Positions 23,611 to 35,900 of a stretch of DNA of 64,000 bases are shown here, piece after piece; within the stretch, counting starts at the first letter, position 1; each line of letters opens with the position of its first letter. The position numbers were made by a program, and so were the translations under genes. The notes below the pieces were generated by a model. That model ran no database searches. It worked only from the letters and a program-made list of their open reading frames with translations, and was not told the origin of the DNA. Source of the stretch: Petrosia ficiformis (Eukaryota; Porifera; Demospongiae; Haplosclerida; Petrosiidae); the NCBI GenBank assembly GCA_947044365.1, contig OX345639.1, positions 8,694,718-8,758,717 of the forward strand, given 5' to 3'.

Positions 23611-25547
23611 GTTATACCGACCCCTGCGAGGTATATATCACATTTATACTCACCAATCCTAAGGGCGAGGTAAATATAAACGTGGTATAATATATTTATC
23701 CATGATGGAACCACGCTTCTGCCCATGCTCAGCGACATTGCACACACATTGTAGATCTCTATTTGCTATGTTGAGCAAGAAAGAGAACGATGATCACAAC
23801 CGATTGGTTTGAAGACTACAATAGCAGAAACCCACGCGATCCTTTTCCTAGTGAAATTTTAACTCCTACTTGTTCTAAGGAAGTTCTCAACAAGTGGCTC
23901 TGTGTTTTCATCAATGAAACGCACAGCAGGACAGTGTTAACCACAAGCAGGGAGTATATCAAACATCCAGGTTAAATTTACAACCCTATCAGTTATATAT
24001 ACCAACCAGTTCCAACAAATATAAATATATAAATATATATAATATGTATCATCTGATTGTGTAATTATATATTTAATTGTATGTGAATAATTGTATCTAC
24101 ACAATTAGTTAATAATGCTTTTACACAGGCAGGACTGTGCTCAAATGAAAACACTATTGACTGCTTCATTAAAGTTGGCAGAGGTTTGCCTCGTCCAAAG
24201 GAGAACAACCCAGATAGGCTCTCACTAGCATTAGAGCCAGAAGCAGCAGCGATTTTTTGTCAATCATTGCAATCACAAAATATCCAGCCACATTGTAATA
24301 TATCCGGGTCTCTAAGATCTAATCGTTATGTTGTGATAGATATTGGTGGTGGTACAGTTGATATTACTGCTCATCGTCATGAGCAAGGTATGGGTATTGA
24401 GGTTATTTCAGAGCCAGTTGGTAATGACTGTGGAGGAATGAAAGTGAACAATGAATTTTCAAAGCTTCTACAAAAGATACTTCAAGATGAATCATCCGAT
24501 CCTAATAATACAATCAGTTTTCCAAGATATCTACAAACAGACAATGACCCTTCAACATTGGCATTACGACATGCTGTTATCAACTCCTTACTACACAATG
24601 AATTTGAGATGCAAAAGGTATCCTTTGGAAGCAATGCAAAGGGAACAGAACCTTTAAGTCAAGCAGATGAACAAGAAGAAGCTGAGAAAGAAGTATGCAT
24701 AAAACTTCCATTTGAATTGACTGACTTTTATGGTTTAGACAAAATCGAAGAAGGTGTGGAAGCTCTTCAAGATGACCGCATTCAGCTTGAGGAGGATGTG
24801 CTATACATCAAATACTCTAAAATGCGAGAAATTTTCCAATCTGCTGTGGATGGAATACTTAGTTGTATTGCATCGCTTCTAGAACGAATGCGAGGAGAAA
24901 TTGACACAATCTATCTTGTTGGAGGTTTCGGAGGATGCACTTATATATACCAGAAAATTTCCTCATTGAACAAGAGTATGTTTGAAGAGAATAATATTCG
25001 AATCATAGTTCCGAAAGACCATTCTCTAGCAGTATCTCAGGGAGCAGTTATGTATCGTTTGAATCCTGATATAATTCATTCTAGAGTTATGGATGCATCA
25101 TATGGTACTGATATTTGTGCAACATTTATACCAGGCCTTCATAGCTACAAGTATTTCATCGGAATAGATTCAGATGGTTCTCTTCAGCGCCGTGACGTGT
25201 TTTTTTATTATGTGGAAAAGGGAGAAGTCATATCCAGTGATGAAGTAGTAACAGGTGAATTAATCCCTCTCAGTAATGCTGCTGAAAAAATGAAAATAGA
25301 TCTATATAGCACTTATGATAAAGACGTAGAGTATATCAAGGATGAAGATGAAAAGCCAATTCCGTCTATCCGAAAAATTGGAGAGATTGAAGTTGACATG
25401 CCAAATGAAGATGGCTTGCCTCGAGAGCGTCGTGTAGTTGAGCTGACAATGGACTTTAGTCATACTGAAATACAAGTTCGTGCTCGTTACACTGTTAACA
25501 ATACTGAAGTAAAAGCAACAATTGATTTTCTAACTGATCATGCATAA
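22481..25547 (+). CDS. HSPA12-like Hsp70-family protein, copy B
   Basis: Exons 22481-22990, 23107-23340 and 24129-25547 give 720 residues. It has the same signatures as copy A: AAIDFGTTFCSLAYT (phosphate 1), DFDWVITVPAIW, VVIDIGGGTVDITAH (phosphate 2) and IYLVGGFGG (adenosine). Exon 1 is longer than in copy A and encodes a leucine/glycine-rich segment (SLLPLLLGLGDGSLLPLL) that copy A splices out or lost. The large last exon differs from copy A at only about a dozen of 1419 positions by eye, far less than the introns and flanks, and about half of those differences fall in one 35-base patch after MDASYG. The start is the ATG in a context shared with copy A (cgagATGtgtgcggcaaag). It is probably a cytosolic ATPase chaperone relative. 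Confidence 0.9.
23341..24128 (+). mobile_element. Intron 2 of copy B with MITE and foldback
   Basis: 23398-23570 has inverted ends gggggcgagcctgg / gctcaggctcactcc, the same family as sequence at 6567 in copy A and 42490-42640. An (AT)n tract follows at about 23568-23605, then a foldback at about 23610-23695 (gttatacc ... ggtataat) with centre cctaagggcgagg. Confidence 0.6.
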
Positions 25548-26705
25548 TTCTGTGAGATTTGTAAAAATATTTATAATTAACCATGTGACAGCGGATGTAA
25601 TATCACTGTACAATTTTTTTGGACAGTTTATTATAGAACTTTCTGTTCTTTCTTCTTGCCTTTATTAGTTTTTTTGTGTCAAAAAAAAGAACAAATTTGC
25701 TGATGTGACATACCTACTGAAATAATTCATTCAGTTTGGTTGTGTATGTGTGTTCGGAATAGCCAAAACTAAAAATGAATGTTGAAAATTTTATTTAAGA
25801 CATTTGGTTTGAAAGTTATGTTTTCTGTTGACAAAATTTGTACATGTACACCAATTGCAACCAGCAAGCACTCCTCTAAAAATAAGAAGTGCAGTGCAAC
25901 TTATGTATACAATAAGTATTTTATTATTAATGAATGCCATGCTGCACAGAACCCATGCCACCGTACATGGCATTATAATATAATATATATATTATGTCAA
26001 GTGAATATTTCAAATCAGAAACAATAATCTTTAATTAATTTGTACTATATATCTACTGTGCCATGATTCTGTAAAGCACAGATGTATATCACTGTAACTG
26101 CATAGTTAAATGGCACTAGAGCAGTCTGTTAGTCAACTAGTCAGTTAAAAATGGAATAGTTGATGACAATTCTTGTGTATTGACTGGTCATAATTATATT
26201 GCACATGCATATTTCAGCTTCATTGCCACATAATATGGATGAAGCTACGTCCAGATAGTCTGTTCTTTCAGTGATAAGTATATATTAAAGGAAACAGCAT
26301 GCAAGTCTAGGAAGTTATGTGACAATCTGTTTGCATATTATAGTGCAACAATGATACTGAATTGTAAACGACTAGTTGACTAGTTGCTTAAACCCCATGA
26401 CCATTAATTGATTAGAGCAAACCCCTAGTCATTCAAGCCCTAAATTGCTCTCAAGATTTTCCACACTATTAATTAGTTTACTTTGCTATTTAGTTTAGCA
26501 TGCATGATAAATCACTCTCGATGTATTTATTGATTTGTACTCCAGATGATATGATTAGTTATACTTGGAATGTAAAGTTGACCCTAGCTCATATTAAAAA
26601 TACATAAAGGTTGATATGAATTCATAAATTTGTGAAAGTAACACACTATTGATTTCATAATATATAATAATTATGCAGTTTTAAATTCATATGCGTAGCA
26701 ACAGA
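25548..26705. other. Intergenic between convergent Hsp70-like genes B and C
   Basis: No gene seen. 25845-26085 retains similarity to 9420-9560, marking the far end of the A/B duplication. Confidence 0.55.
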
Positions 26706-28886
26706 TCAGCTCAGAAAGTCTAATGTGGTATGAACATCAGTGCCAGTATTCTGATACTTTACAGCTGCAAAGATTTCAGCAGAACTAAAATCTAGGATTA
26801 CAGTAAACACACGCTGGTCCTTGTGAAGAATGTCGCCATGAGGGAGTTCAAAACAGAGTTCACCCACTTTATGAGCAAGAGGAATTATATCTGGAGTGCG
26901 ATAGTCATTTAGATAGTCAAGAGATGCTTCTTCACTGCAATAAAATGGAATACGCACCACCTTCTCTTTATCAAAATCAGGAAGAATATCAAATACTGCT
27001 ATCTCATTCATAATTACAGGGTCACCTTTACAAACAAAGGTTAAAAAGGAATCACCACAAACTTCATCTCCATCCTCATTATAGCAGAAATGCTCTTTGT
27101 TGTGTACAGAAGGGTCATATTTCACAGAAACAGCAATACCATATGTCCGATTCATCAAACGAGATCGAATAATTGGTTTCTTTCTGTATCGAACTGCTCC
27201 ATGCGCAATTGCCAGCTTATGATCCTCAGGAACAATTACTCTGAATTTTACATCTGGAAATTCAGTGTGAACAAGATTCTCGATATGTGAATAAACATAC
27301 TTACATCCCCCAAACCCTCCTACAAGGTAAATGGTATTAAGATCTCTTAATCGAAGAGTTAAATGAGAAAGGGATGATCTGGTACACTCTAGAATACCCG
27401 ACAAGGCTGGTTGAAATAACTCCTTAACTTTTGAAAAGTTAATGTACAATGTGTCTTCTTCAATCTCAATTCGAGAATCAGCCAGCTTTTCTACATTTTG
27501 CTGTAGAACATGTAAACCACCACACGTTTTAACAATTTTATCAGGCAGTTTTATAACTATTTCACGTTCATCATCAGTATCTTTGCACGAGCACTGTGCA
27601 CCAAAAATCTCTTTTTGTGTTTCAAATTCAGTATACAATAGGACATTCAAGTAAGGCTTTAGAGCTTTTCCATCTTGTCCACCTAATAACTTTGGAAATG
27701 TATTGTCGAAATTTGATACAATTTGGGTCTCTGTCTCACCAAGAATTTTCTGTAAAAGCTTTGTGAACTCTCGATTTACCATCATACCTCCACAATCATT
27801 TCCCTCGGGATTTTGAATCACATCTATTTTACCTGTCTCATAATCTAACTTCTGTGCTGTAATATCAACTGTGCCTCCTCCAACATCAACTACTACATAC
27901 TGTTCAGCAGTAATATTTACTTCCTTTGAACGAGCTTTGCTATGTTCAGCAAGGTTTTCACATTTCATATTCTGGCAATAAAGAGCTGCTGCCTCTGGTT
28001 CAGGAACTAAAGATAAATTGGGTGATAACGTTTGAATTGGATACTGTACTCCCACATGTGTATATGAAAGGTGGCGAATTCTATTTTGCTCATTACATAA
28101 CCCAGCCTAAACATAATTAAGAGAATATCACATACACAATATATTATAATATTCAGGTTCTTACCATGTTTCCAGCTTCTCTCATCATTCCTTTTCCACG
28201 TGCCTGCCAGATGGCTGGCACAGTAATGACCCAATCAAAGTCAGTTGCCTTAAGATATGTTCCAGTTTTAGAAGACACATATTCACATTTTGAAAGATGG
28301 GTTTCCAGTTCATCTTTCAAGTACTGAAGAATGAGTGCAATTACTTCAATTAGAAACCACTCAGAGCCATCATCTGCTTTTAATTTCATGCAACGATCAA
28401 CTTTCTGTGTATTTAATCACAATAATAATAATTATTATATGCCAACAGCCACTGAAGATAATTTTATGTTACCTGATCATGTTGTAAGTTCATCTTCATT
28501 CTCTCAAAGTAGAGGACTTTATCTCTGTTAGAAGCTCGAATTGTTTGGTAATTCTTTTGAGCAAAATATCCAAAGGAATTAACTGAAACACCTATATGCT
28601 TATCATCAGTATCCTTCCCTTTGTACAGCAAAATGGCAGTCGGTACTCTTGCGTGGTATTCATTAAGTTTAAGTGAATTAATATCATCAGTATCTTCTGT
28701 TGTATACGCAATAGAGCAATATGTAGTCCCAAAATCGATGGCAGCAATATTTCCATTTATCTTTACTTTTGTTGCTTCTGCTCTATTTATGGTGACAGAA
28801 AATGCATCCTTTTTTTTAATTTTTGCTCGCAGTGGCCAACCAGTAGTCTCGGCTAAACGTAGACCATGACTGTAAACAGTTGCCAT
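26706..28886 (-). CDS. HSPA12-like Hsp70-family protein, copy C
   Basis: Exons 28886-28473, 28404-28165 and 28106-26706 encode 684 residues, with the same two intron positions as copies A and B. Motifs: AAIDFGTTYCSIAYT (phosphate 1), DFDWVITVPAIW, YVVVDVGGGTVDITAQ (phosphate 2), NDCGGMMVNREF and IYLVGGFGG (adenosine). It is clearly diverged from A and B in sequence, so it is an older paralogue. The C-terminal third (QRVFTVILDFSSAEIFAAV, ending in LDFLS) is the small beta-rich region that stands in for the substrate-binding domain in this family. Its start lies 58 bases from that of the divergent coiled-coil gene. No signal peptide, so probably cytosolic. Confidence 0.9.
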
Positions 28887-28944
28887 TTCGTACGTTGTGA
28901 TCTTCTCGAGCTCATAACCCCGCCCTTAAACAAAACCCGGAAAA
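28887..28944. promoter_or_regulatory. 58-bp bidirectional promoter of pair C
   Basis: Only 58 bases separate the divergent ATGs at 28886 (minus) and 28945 (plus). They include a GC-box-like accccgccc and cttctcgagc, one mismatch from a TTCnnGAA heat-shock half-pair. Both 5' UTRs and the core promoters must share or overlap this space, or transcription must start inside the neighbour. The regulatory reading is inference. Confidence 0.6.
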
Positions 28945-31285
28945 ATGGCATCAGATGACGAGGTTTCTTTCTTGAACAATCTTTTAGTTATCCCAACAAT
29001 TAGCAGTTCATTGTACAAATTCCTCAAACTAGTAAAGGAAAAATGGACTGAAGAAGAAAATGAAAAAAGAGAGAAAGAGAAACTCAACTATCAGAAAGAA
29101 CTCGAAGAATGGTATGAAAAAGAACTGCAGAAGGCTACACTCGAACATAATGCAAACCTAAAGAAACTTCAGGAGAATTTGCGTGAGCAGGATGCAAAAA
29201 TAGAGTATTTAACTAGTTGTCTTAAAGAATCCAAACAAAAAATTAAAGAACAAAAGAACAAATATCATAGTTGTTCTATGCATATGCATACTGATAGAGT
29301 GAATCATCAAGTTAATCATGATAGACAAAGACAGTCGCGACATAAAGAACAAGAGAAGCACCGAGATATGTCATGTTCTCAGGGGTGGGATAATAAATTT
29401 TCAGCTATCAAACATTTAGAGCCAGAAGTGCCCTCTCAGGAACAACAATCACATAGTCCATCAAGAAACACATCGGAACCAATGATACAGTTAGTTTGTT
29501 TTTATATTCTTCCTTTTTTTCTGTTTACTAGTTTATTGTTTCTTGTATTTAATTTAGCCAACAAAAGAAAAGTTCTTCTCTTGATAGCAGAAGGTTGTAC
29601 GGTGTAATAAGACCTGGTAACATCACTCATGAAGATATTCAGAGTCGCTTTAGTACTTACTTCACAAAATACAGACGTCAGTATGGGTCACAACTTGTCT
29701 CAAATTGTGGTATTAAGCAATCAATGCCCTGTATAGTTATGCAGGTACCATTCAAGTATATATATCATTTATATGTTGTGGCTTTGTGTACCATTCATTC
29801 TTTGTCAGGTATAACATGACATCATTATTACTTAATTTGTCCACTCTATCCAGCTAGCATTTGACAAATGTAAAGAGATTGTGCTAGAGAAAATGAAATT
29901 TTGTCTTTTGAAACAAGATAACCATGAAGTTATAAAAGCCATACAACTTCTTAACCAATGTGCAAATGAAGTACCAGCAAAAGAGGTACATCATGTGATA
30001 TGTACTTACTTAAATGACAATATCCTTCTAGAGATTGGAATCCCATTTATCTGATGAATTGGAAGTGTTAATTAAGGAGCCAGAGAAAAAAACAGATGAA
30101 TTAAAGTTTTGGGATGAGAGAAAGTGTGCATTTGCATTGCTACTTAGCTGTATTGTTATTTATAATAAGAATGTGCATCGTACAGTGAAATGTCATGTAA
30201 GCTATAATTCTGATATGTAATCATCTAGCTTAACCACTTATACACAGATACTGCGGATACTAACAAAAAGGAACAATATCAACTATTCCAAAGAAATGGC
30301 TGAAGAAGCTGCTAAAATTTCCCTTGATATGATTACACTTGTGCCTCCAGCTATTGTCTGTCAGCCAAAACAGTATCAGGAAGAATGGCAGGACAAGCGA
30401 ACTACCTATTGGAAAGAAGATTCTGAAATACCTTTAATTTACTTTCGTCCTGTTTTGTTTTTCAGTGCACTTGGCCATATTGGATGTAAAGGAGAAGTTG
30501 GAAACACAATACCTAGAGATAAAGCAGTACAATGCACTCAAGGTTGAATAAACTATTTCTATACTGTAATATAATTTATTGTTACATATCTGATTTCATT
30601 AGGCACAAATTCTACTCATCAATTTCACTGTCCCCCACCTCCAAATGGAAGGTAATTATGTATGCTTCCCATAATTGAAATGAAAAGAACATGCAGATGA
30701 GCTTTCATGTATATTATAATTACCAGTAGAAGGAACTTTCAATAGGCTGTACTAGTTTGATATTGCCTCACTTCTTTAATCTCATACTTAGGTCCAATGA
30801 AGCAACCACTCCAGCAGGTGGGTTAGTTTGTATAGTTAATTCCAATGTAAATGTTTTGTATAATTATTGCAGGTACTCTGCAATGTTTTAGTTTTATTAT
30901 CATTGAGCATTAATTGGGATTTTGTTTTTTCTACAGGTCATCAACAGGAATGTTACAGTCTAAAACCTCAAAGTTTGTTCATGGAATATTTTTCATTCTT
31001 TACTTTTATTTAATATTCTGGGTATCATTCATTTTTTATAATCGTTATAATTATTGTGGTATAATAGCTAATTCTCTTTTTTCAGATGAAGGACTTATCA
31101 ATTCACCAGACAAACAGTAAGACAATATATTAAAATTATATTCTCTTATTACAACATTTTCAACTCCTTATTATAGCACTCAGAAGACCTGCAGCAAGTG
31201 CTCCCACATTTCACTCTGCCAAACACACGAAGGACAGAATATCTGTGAAAGTTGTATAAAGATACTTAAAGCCCAGTATTCATGA
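28945..31285 (+). CDS. Coiled-coil/Mieap-C-like protein with Cys-rich C-terminus (pair C)
   Basis: Ten phase-compatible exons give 524 residues: 28945-29489, 29558-29744, 29854-29985, 30032-30196, 30248-30542, 30603-30651, 30792-30817, 30937-30972, 31086-31116, 31177-31285. Exon 1 has a strong coiled coil (about residues 25-125; EKWTEEENEKREKEKLNYQK), then a His/Gln-rich linker. Exons 2-5 match the core of the left-edge gene exon for exon (IRPGNITHED...; AFDKCKEIV; DMITLVPPAIVCQPKQY; YFRPVLFFSALGHIGCKGE). The last exon ends in a zinc-binding-like pattern, TCSKC-x5-C-x8-CESC, absent from the paralogues. It is divergent from Hsp70-like gene C. The Mieap-C assignment is by motif resemblance only. 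A degenerate copy lies at 10189-12420. Confidence 0.72.
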
Positions 31286-32960
31286 TGAAAACTAACTGGT
31301 ATTTTTTTACACATGCTTGTGTGCTCTGATTTTTATATATTGTAATTGTTTTGATCTAATAAACTAATATTAAGAACATGATTGTATTGTATTATGTTAT
31401 AAATAATATGCTAGTATAATAATTATACTTTACACTGTACACAAGTAATAGGACAATACACCATCTAATATAGTCAGCATTAAAAAGATACATACTTATT
31501 ATGTTACTACAAAGGAATGTTCACAGTCATTAAGCTGTTGATACAGTAACACTGAATTTAGTTGTATGGTTACATAACTCAGTAGGGTTTGTTGTTATTA
31601 GTACAACTATCAATACTAACATTTGTAGTGGATAATATCCTACGTATAATCATACATTCCAGTAAACGGGTCAATAAATGAATTTGCTGAATGTAGTATG
31701 TGTGTGGCTACATAACACAGTAGTTTTCCCATGAGACAGTCCACTACATTGGCATTATCAATCTGTAAATACTAATGGGTATGTGTGTACTCCTACAGGT
31801 TGTAGTACATTCAATATAGTAGTATATCACATTAATATAATACATGTGTATGTGTTACTACAAAGGAATGTTCACAGTCAGTAACTGTTGATACAGTAAC
31901 ACTGAATTTAGATGTATGGTTACGTAACTCATTAGGGTTTGCCGTTATTAGTACAACTATCAATACTAACATTTGTAGTGGATAATACTCCTACGTATGT
32001 TCATAGTAAACAGTATTTGCTGAATGTATGTGTGTGGCTACACAGTCCACTACATTGGCATTATCAAAGTTATTTCATCTTAGCATTGAAGTCCACAGAA
32101 AAACAGACACTCTCTCTTTCAGGAAACAACATGATCGCAGCTTATTTCATCTGTGGACATGTCTGTACTCCTACTTCTTGTAGTAATTTAATATAACTAT
32201 ATGGTATATTCGTAATGTATGTGTAGAAATCAATTACTATACTACTAGGTTATATCAACTAACATGTACTTTGTAGTAGTACTCGTAACATCTTGTATAA
32301 AAAGTCAACATACAATTATAATATAGACATGATTATGTACTTCAAATGCACACTAATATTCACAAGTACATACACACACAAACACCTACATACACATCTG
32401 CACACACATACGCACACACACACATATACACACACCAGTAATTATGGATATTAAGCTACTTAAATGTTATTGAAATATAATTATAGTGATTGCATGGACC
32501 TCACCTCAATACATTGAGACATGTCAAAAGAAATGAAGCAACTTGGAACATAAAGGTATAAAATAGCCAGTGGCTAGTTTGACATGATGCGCCCATTCGT
32601 ATATCATAATAGAAAAATACATATATATACGTAAAATCATATTTGAATGCTGCATACACGTATATGAATACATGTGTATGTACATATTATGTACATATGT
32701 ATGTGTGTATGTATGTATGTAACTATATATGTATGTATGTATGTACATACGCATGCCATGTACGTATATACACTGTATATACATACGTACATATATATAT
32801 GTATGTACACAATTATGTATATCATGTATGTTGTATGTATGTACGTAATGTATGTATACTATGTAATAATTGATCATGAATATTATTAAATAGGGAGGGG
32901 CTCATTATATGACTTCAATTTGTTGCTTAGTGACTACACCCTCCAAACAACTTTATTCTG
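31286..32960. repeat. Tandem 350-bp repeat and ATGT-rich low-complexity DNA
   Basis: The 350-base unit recurs at 31503 and 31853 (second copy decaying by about 32050), matching 12653-13560. 32640-32870 is ATGT/ACAT low-complexity sequence that is open on both strands only because it is repetitive. Confidence 0.8.
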
Positions 32961-32961
32961 A

Positions 32962-35900
32962 ATGGAGTTGGTTGAAGGTCTTTTGGAAGCCTGTTCTTCT
33001 GGTGATCCAGTTATAGTGTCATCTTATCTGCAGCAAAGCATTCAATATGGAATTGATTTGAACTTTATAACAAATGAAGGATTGACATTACTAACACACA
33101 CGATAATAGCTGCAGGTATATCTATCTATCTGTATATCTATCCATTTATGTACACAATTACAAATTTTATGTTGTTGATTTTCATAGCAAATAATCCTCG
33201 TGGTCAATATCTAGAGGTTATACAGATGTTACTTGAAACAGGTATTTATCTTGAGGCTGCTGATACTACATATGGACGTACAGCAGCTCATTGGGCTGCA
33301 TATAATCAACTGAGTGATATACTAACGCTACTTATGATGACAGGTTAGTGGTAAACTATATCTGTATTAGAATGCTGTGGAATTTTTACCCTGTGCCTTG
33401 TATGTGCAAAGGGTTAAGCAATTGGTTTTGTCCACCATCTGTTCGTCTGTCTGTCTGTCCGTCCATCCATCTGTCTGTCTGTTATGCTATTAAGAATGGA
33501 TTAAACATCTTCTAAACACATCAGAAAGCTCGATATTAGTTGTTCAAGAACGTATGCATACCTTGCAGAGGTTAATGCAGTTCACATTATCCACAATTCC
33601 TGTGCTTTCTTATTATTCTTGTCATGCCCTTCATAATATAATATAACATATATTCATAAATCAGTTTAGAAGATGTACACGTTCTCAGAACTTCTAGTAT
33701 TTACTTAGCATCCAATACCATGTAATAGATGTTTTGTAATGTAATATTAATTATGTTAAAGGATATCAATTATCAATGTATTATTAATACAGTGATTACT
33801 TTACTATTAAATGTATAATATACTTGTTATATTCATACAGGTTGTAATATGGTAGCATATGATATGGAAGGTCAAACCCCTCTTCACGTTGCTATTATTA
33901 GTCAATCACAAGACTGTGTTAATGCAGTCATACAATTCATGACTCCTGAAATACTCGAGATACCAACTCTTAGTGGACTGACACCATTAATGCTAGCAGT
34001 TCAACAAGGAGATATCAAGGCATGTAAACAATTGCTCATACATTTCTATACTCATTGTGGTGATTCTTGAACTGTATATAACATCATATTTCTTGAAAAT
34101 AACATTTTGGCTTGAAGGCCTTCAGCTATTATTAGTCAATCACATCTGAAGAAGACCCTTAGGTCAAAATGTTCTTTTCAAATAACATTTTATTGTGTTA
34201 TATAAATCACCACAATGAATACCAAGAATGCAGTACAGGACCTTTATGGAATATCTCTATACATCACCTTAATCTTATTTTCTCTGATCTATAGATATGT
34301 CAGCTATTGCTTCAAGCCGGTAGTAATCCTAATGTAATAGAAGAGATTGGTGAACAGTCAGCACTGCACATGGCAGCTGAAAGAGGATTTGCTTCTATTG
34401 TGGAATTACTAATCAGGAATCGTAGTGTTCTAGATACTAATGATGGCAGAGGTACCCCATTCTATTCACCTACTTTCAATCTGTTCATTGTTTTTTAGCA
34501 TTCTTCAACAATCTCTCTGTCTATCTATCTATCCCAGACTAGTCCGTATAACGCTTAAATACATAGTATAAATCTTATCATCCAACTATATTTAACAAAC
34601 TTAGTTCACATATCATATTCATTTGTAGGTGTGACTCCAGTTCACTTAGCAGCCATTCAGATTCAGTCAGATGTATTAAATGTTATTTGTGATATAGTAG
34701 GCAGTGAAATACTGGAACTCCCTGATGCTACGGGATTGACACCATTAATGCACGCTTGTGTTAGCGGCAGTGAAGAGTGTGTTAAATTCATTTTGAAGAA
34801 AAAGGTTTACATATAATAATCAACTATATAATTTGAGAGAACATTTAGTACATATTATGATTTTTCTGTTTTAGACTGATCTGTTGATAAAGGATACTAC
34901 AGAAGGCAAGACTTGTCTTCATTGGGCATGTCATAGTATCAGTACATCCCCTACTATAATACAAATGTTGTGTAAAAAGAAGAAACAGCTACTAGAAGAG
35001 CCTGATGTATATGGACGAACAGCTCTTCATTTAGCTACGATAAGTGGCAATGTAGAGGCTTTGAAAGTGTTACAATCTGTCGGTTGTGATATTAATGCTG
35101 TTGATATACACAAGCAATACACAGCAGTGCATTGGGCGGCAGGTGAGATTTAGTATACATATATATATAAAGTCTGTTCACATTCATGATGACCTTGTTG
35201 GTATGGTGTATAGTTTAATGCATAAGGTTAATACATGATTGTACTGTAACTCAATAATGAAGCAATGGATTGAAATTTGACAAAAAAGAACAGGAAGGAT
35301 ATTATAGTTATGAACATTCTTCTAAGGTTACGATGAATGTGAATTTCCTTTAGCTAACAAAGAGGACAGTTAGTACTAATACTAATAAATATATTGAGTT
35401 TCTATTAGCTGATCTTTTTGTACAGTAGTGCGTTATTCAGAATATTTATGATATTTTTTTTCTATAATTAGTTAGTGGCCAACCTGCTACATTAACAGAG
35501 CTACTAGCATATGGAATTTCCCCTGATGTGAAAGACATGGTTGGAGCAACACCTCTTCACTTAGCATCACAAGCTGCAGCCATACCTACAGGTAATGAGA
35601 TATGATAATCCTTGCTTTTTATACATTATAATCTTCTTGTCATATTCTTACAGATGAACAAGCTGATCCTACCCTAACAATAATCAGTCAAGGAGCTTTA
35701 AAATGTATCGAGGTATAAAAAATTTTATTCATTTATATTTATATTCACATTATTCACTATATTGTATTATAAAAGGTACTGCTAAATGCTGGAGCATCAG
35801 TTGATGCAATTGACAACGAGCAATTGACACCACTCCATTGGGCTCTACAGTGTTCAAGTGAGTGCTTAGATATCATTTCTAATCTATTTATGTGAACGGT

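Noticed and set aside
29460..29607. Apparent transmembrane helix (QLVCFYILPFFLFTSL) at the end of exon 1 of the pair C coiled-coil gene
   Set aside because: The segment is a 68-base T-rich GT-AG intron; splicing restores the frame shared with the paralogues. A retained-intron membrane form is possible but unsupported.
30970..31120. Second hydrophobic stretch (FVHGIFFILYFYLIFWV)
   Set aside because: Again intron sequence between exons ending at 30972 and starting at 31086; phases require its removal.
32524..32889. Tyr/Cys/Met-rich ORFs on both strands
   Set aside because: Products of ATGT low-complexity repeats with no splice or homology support.
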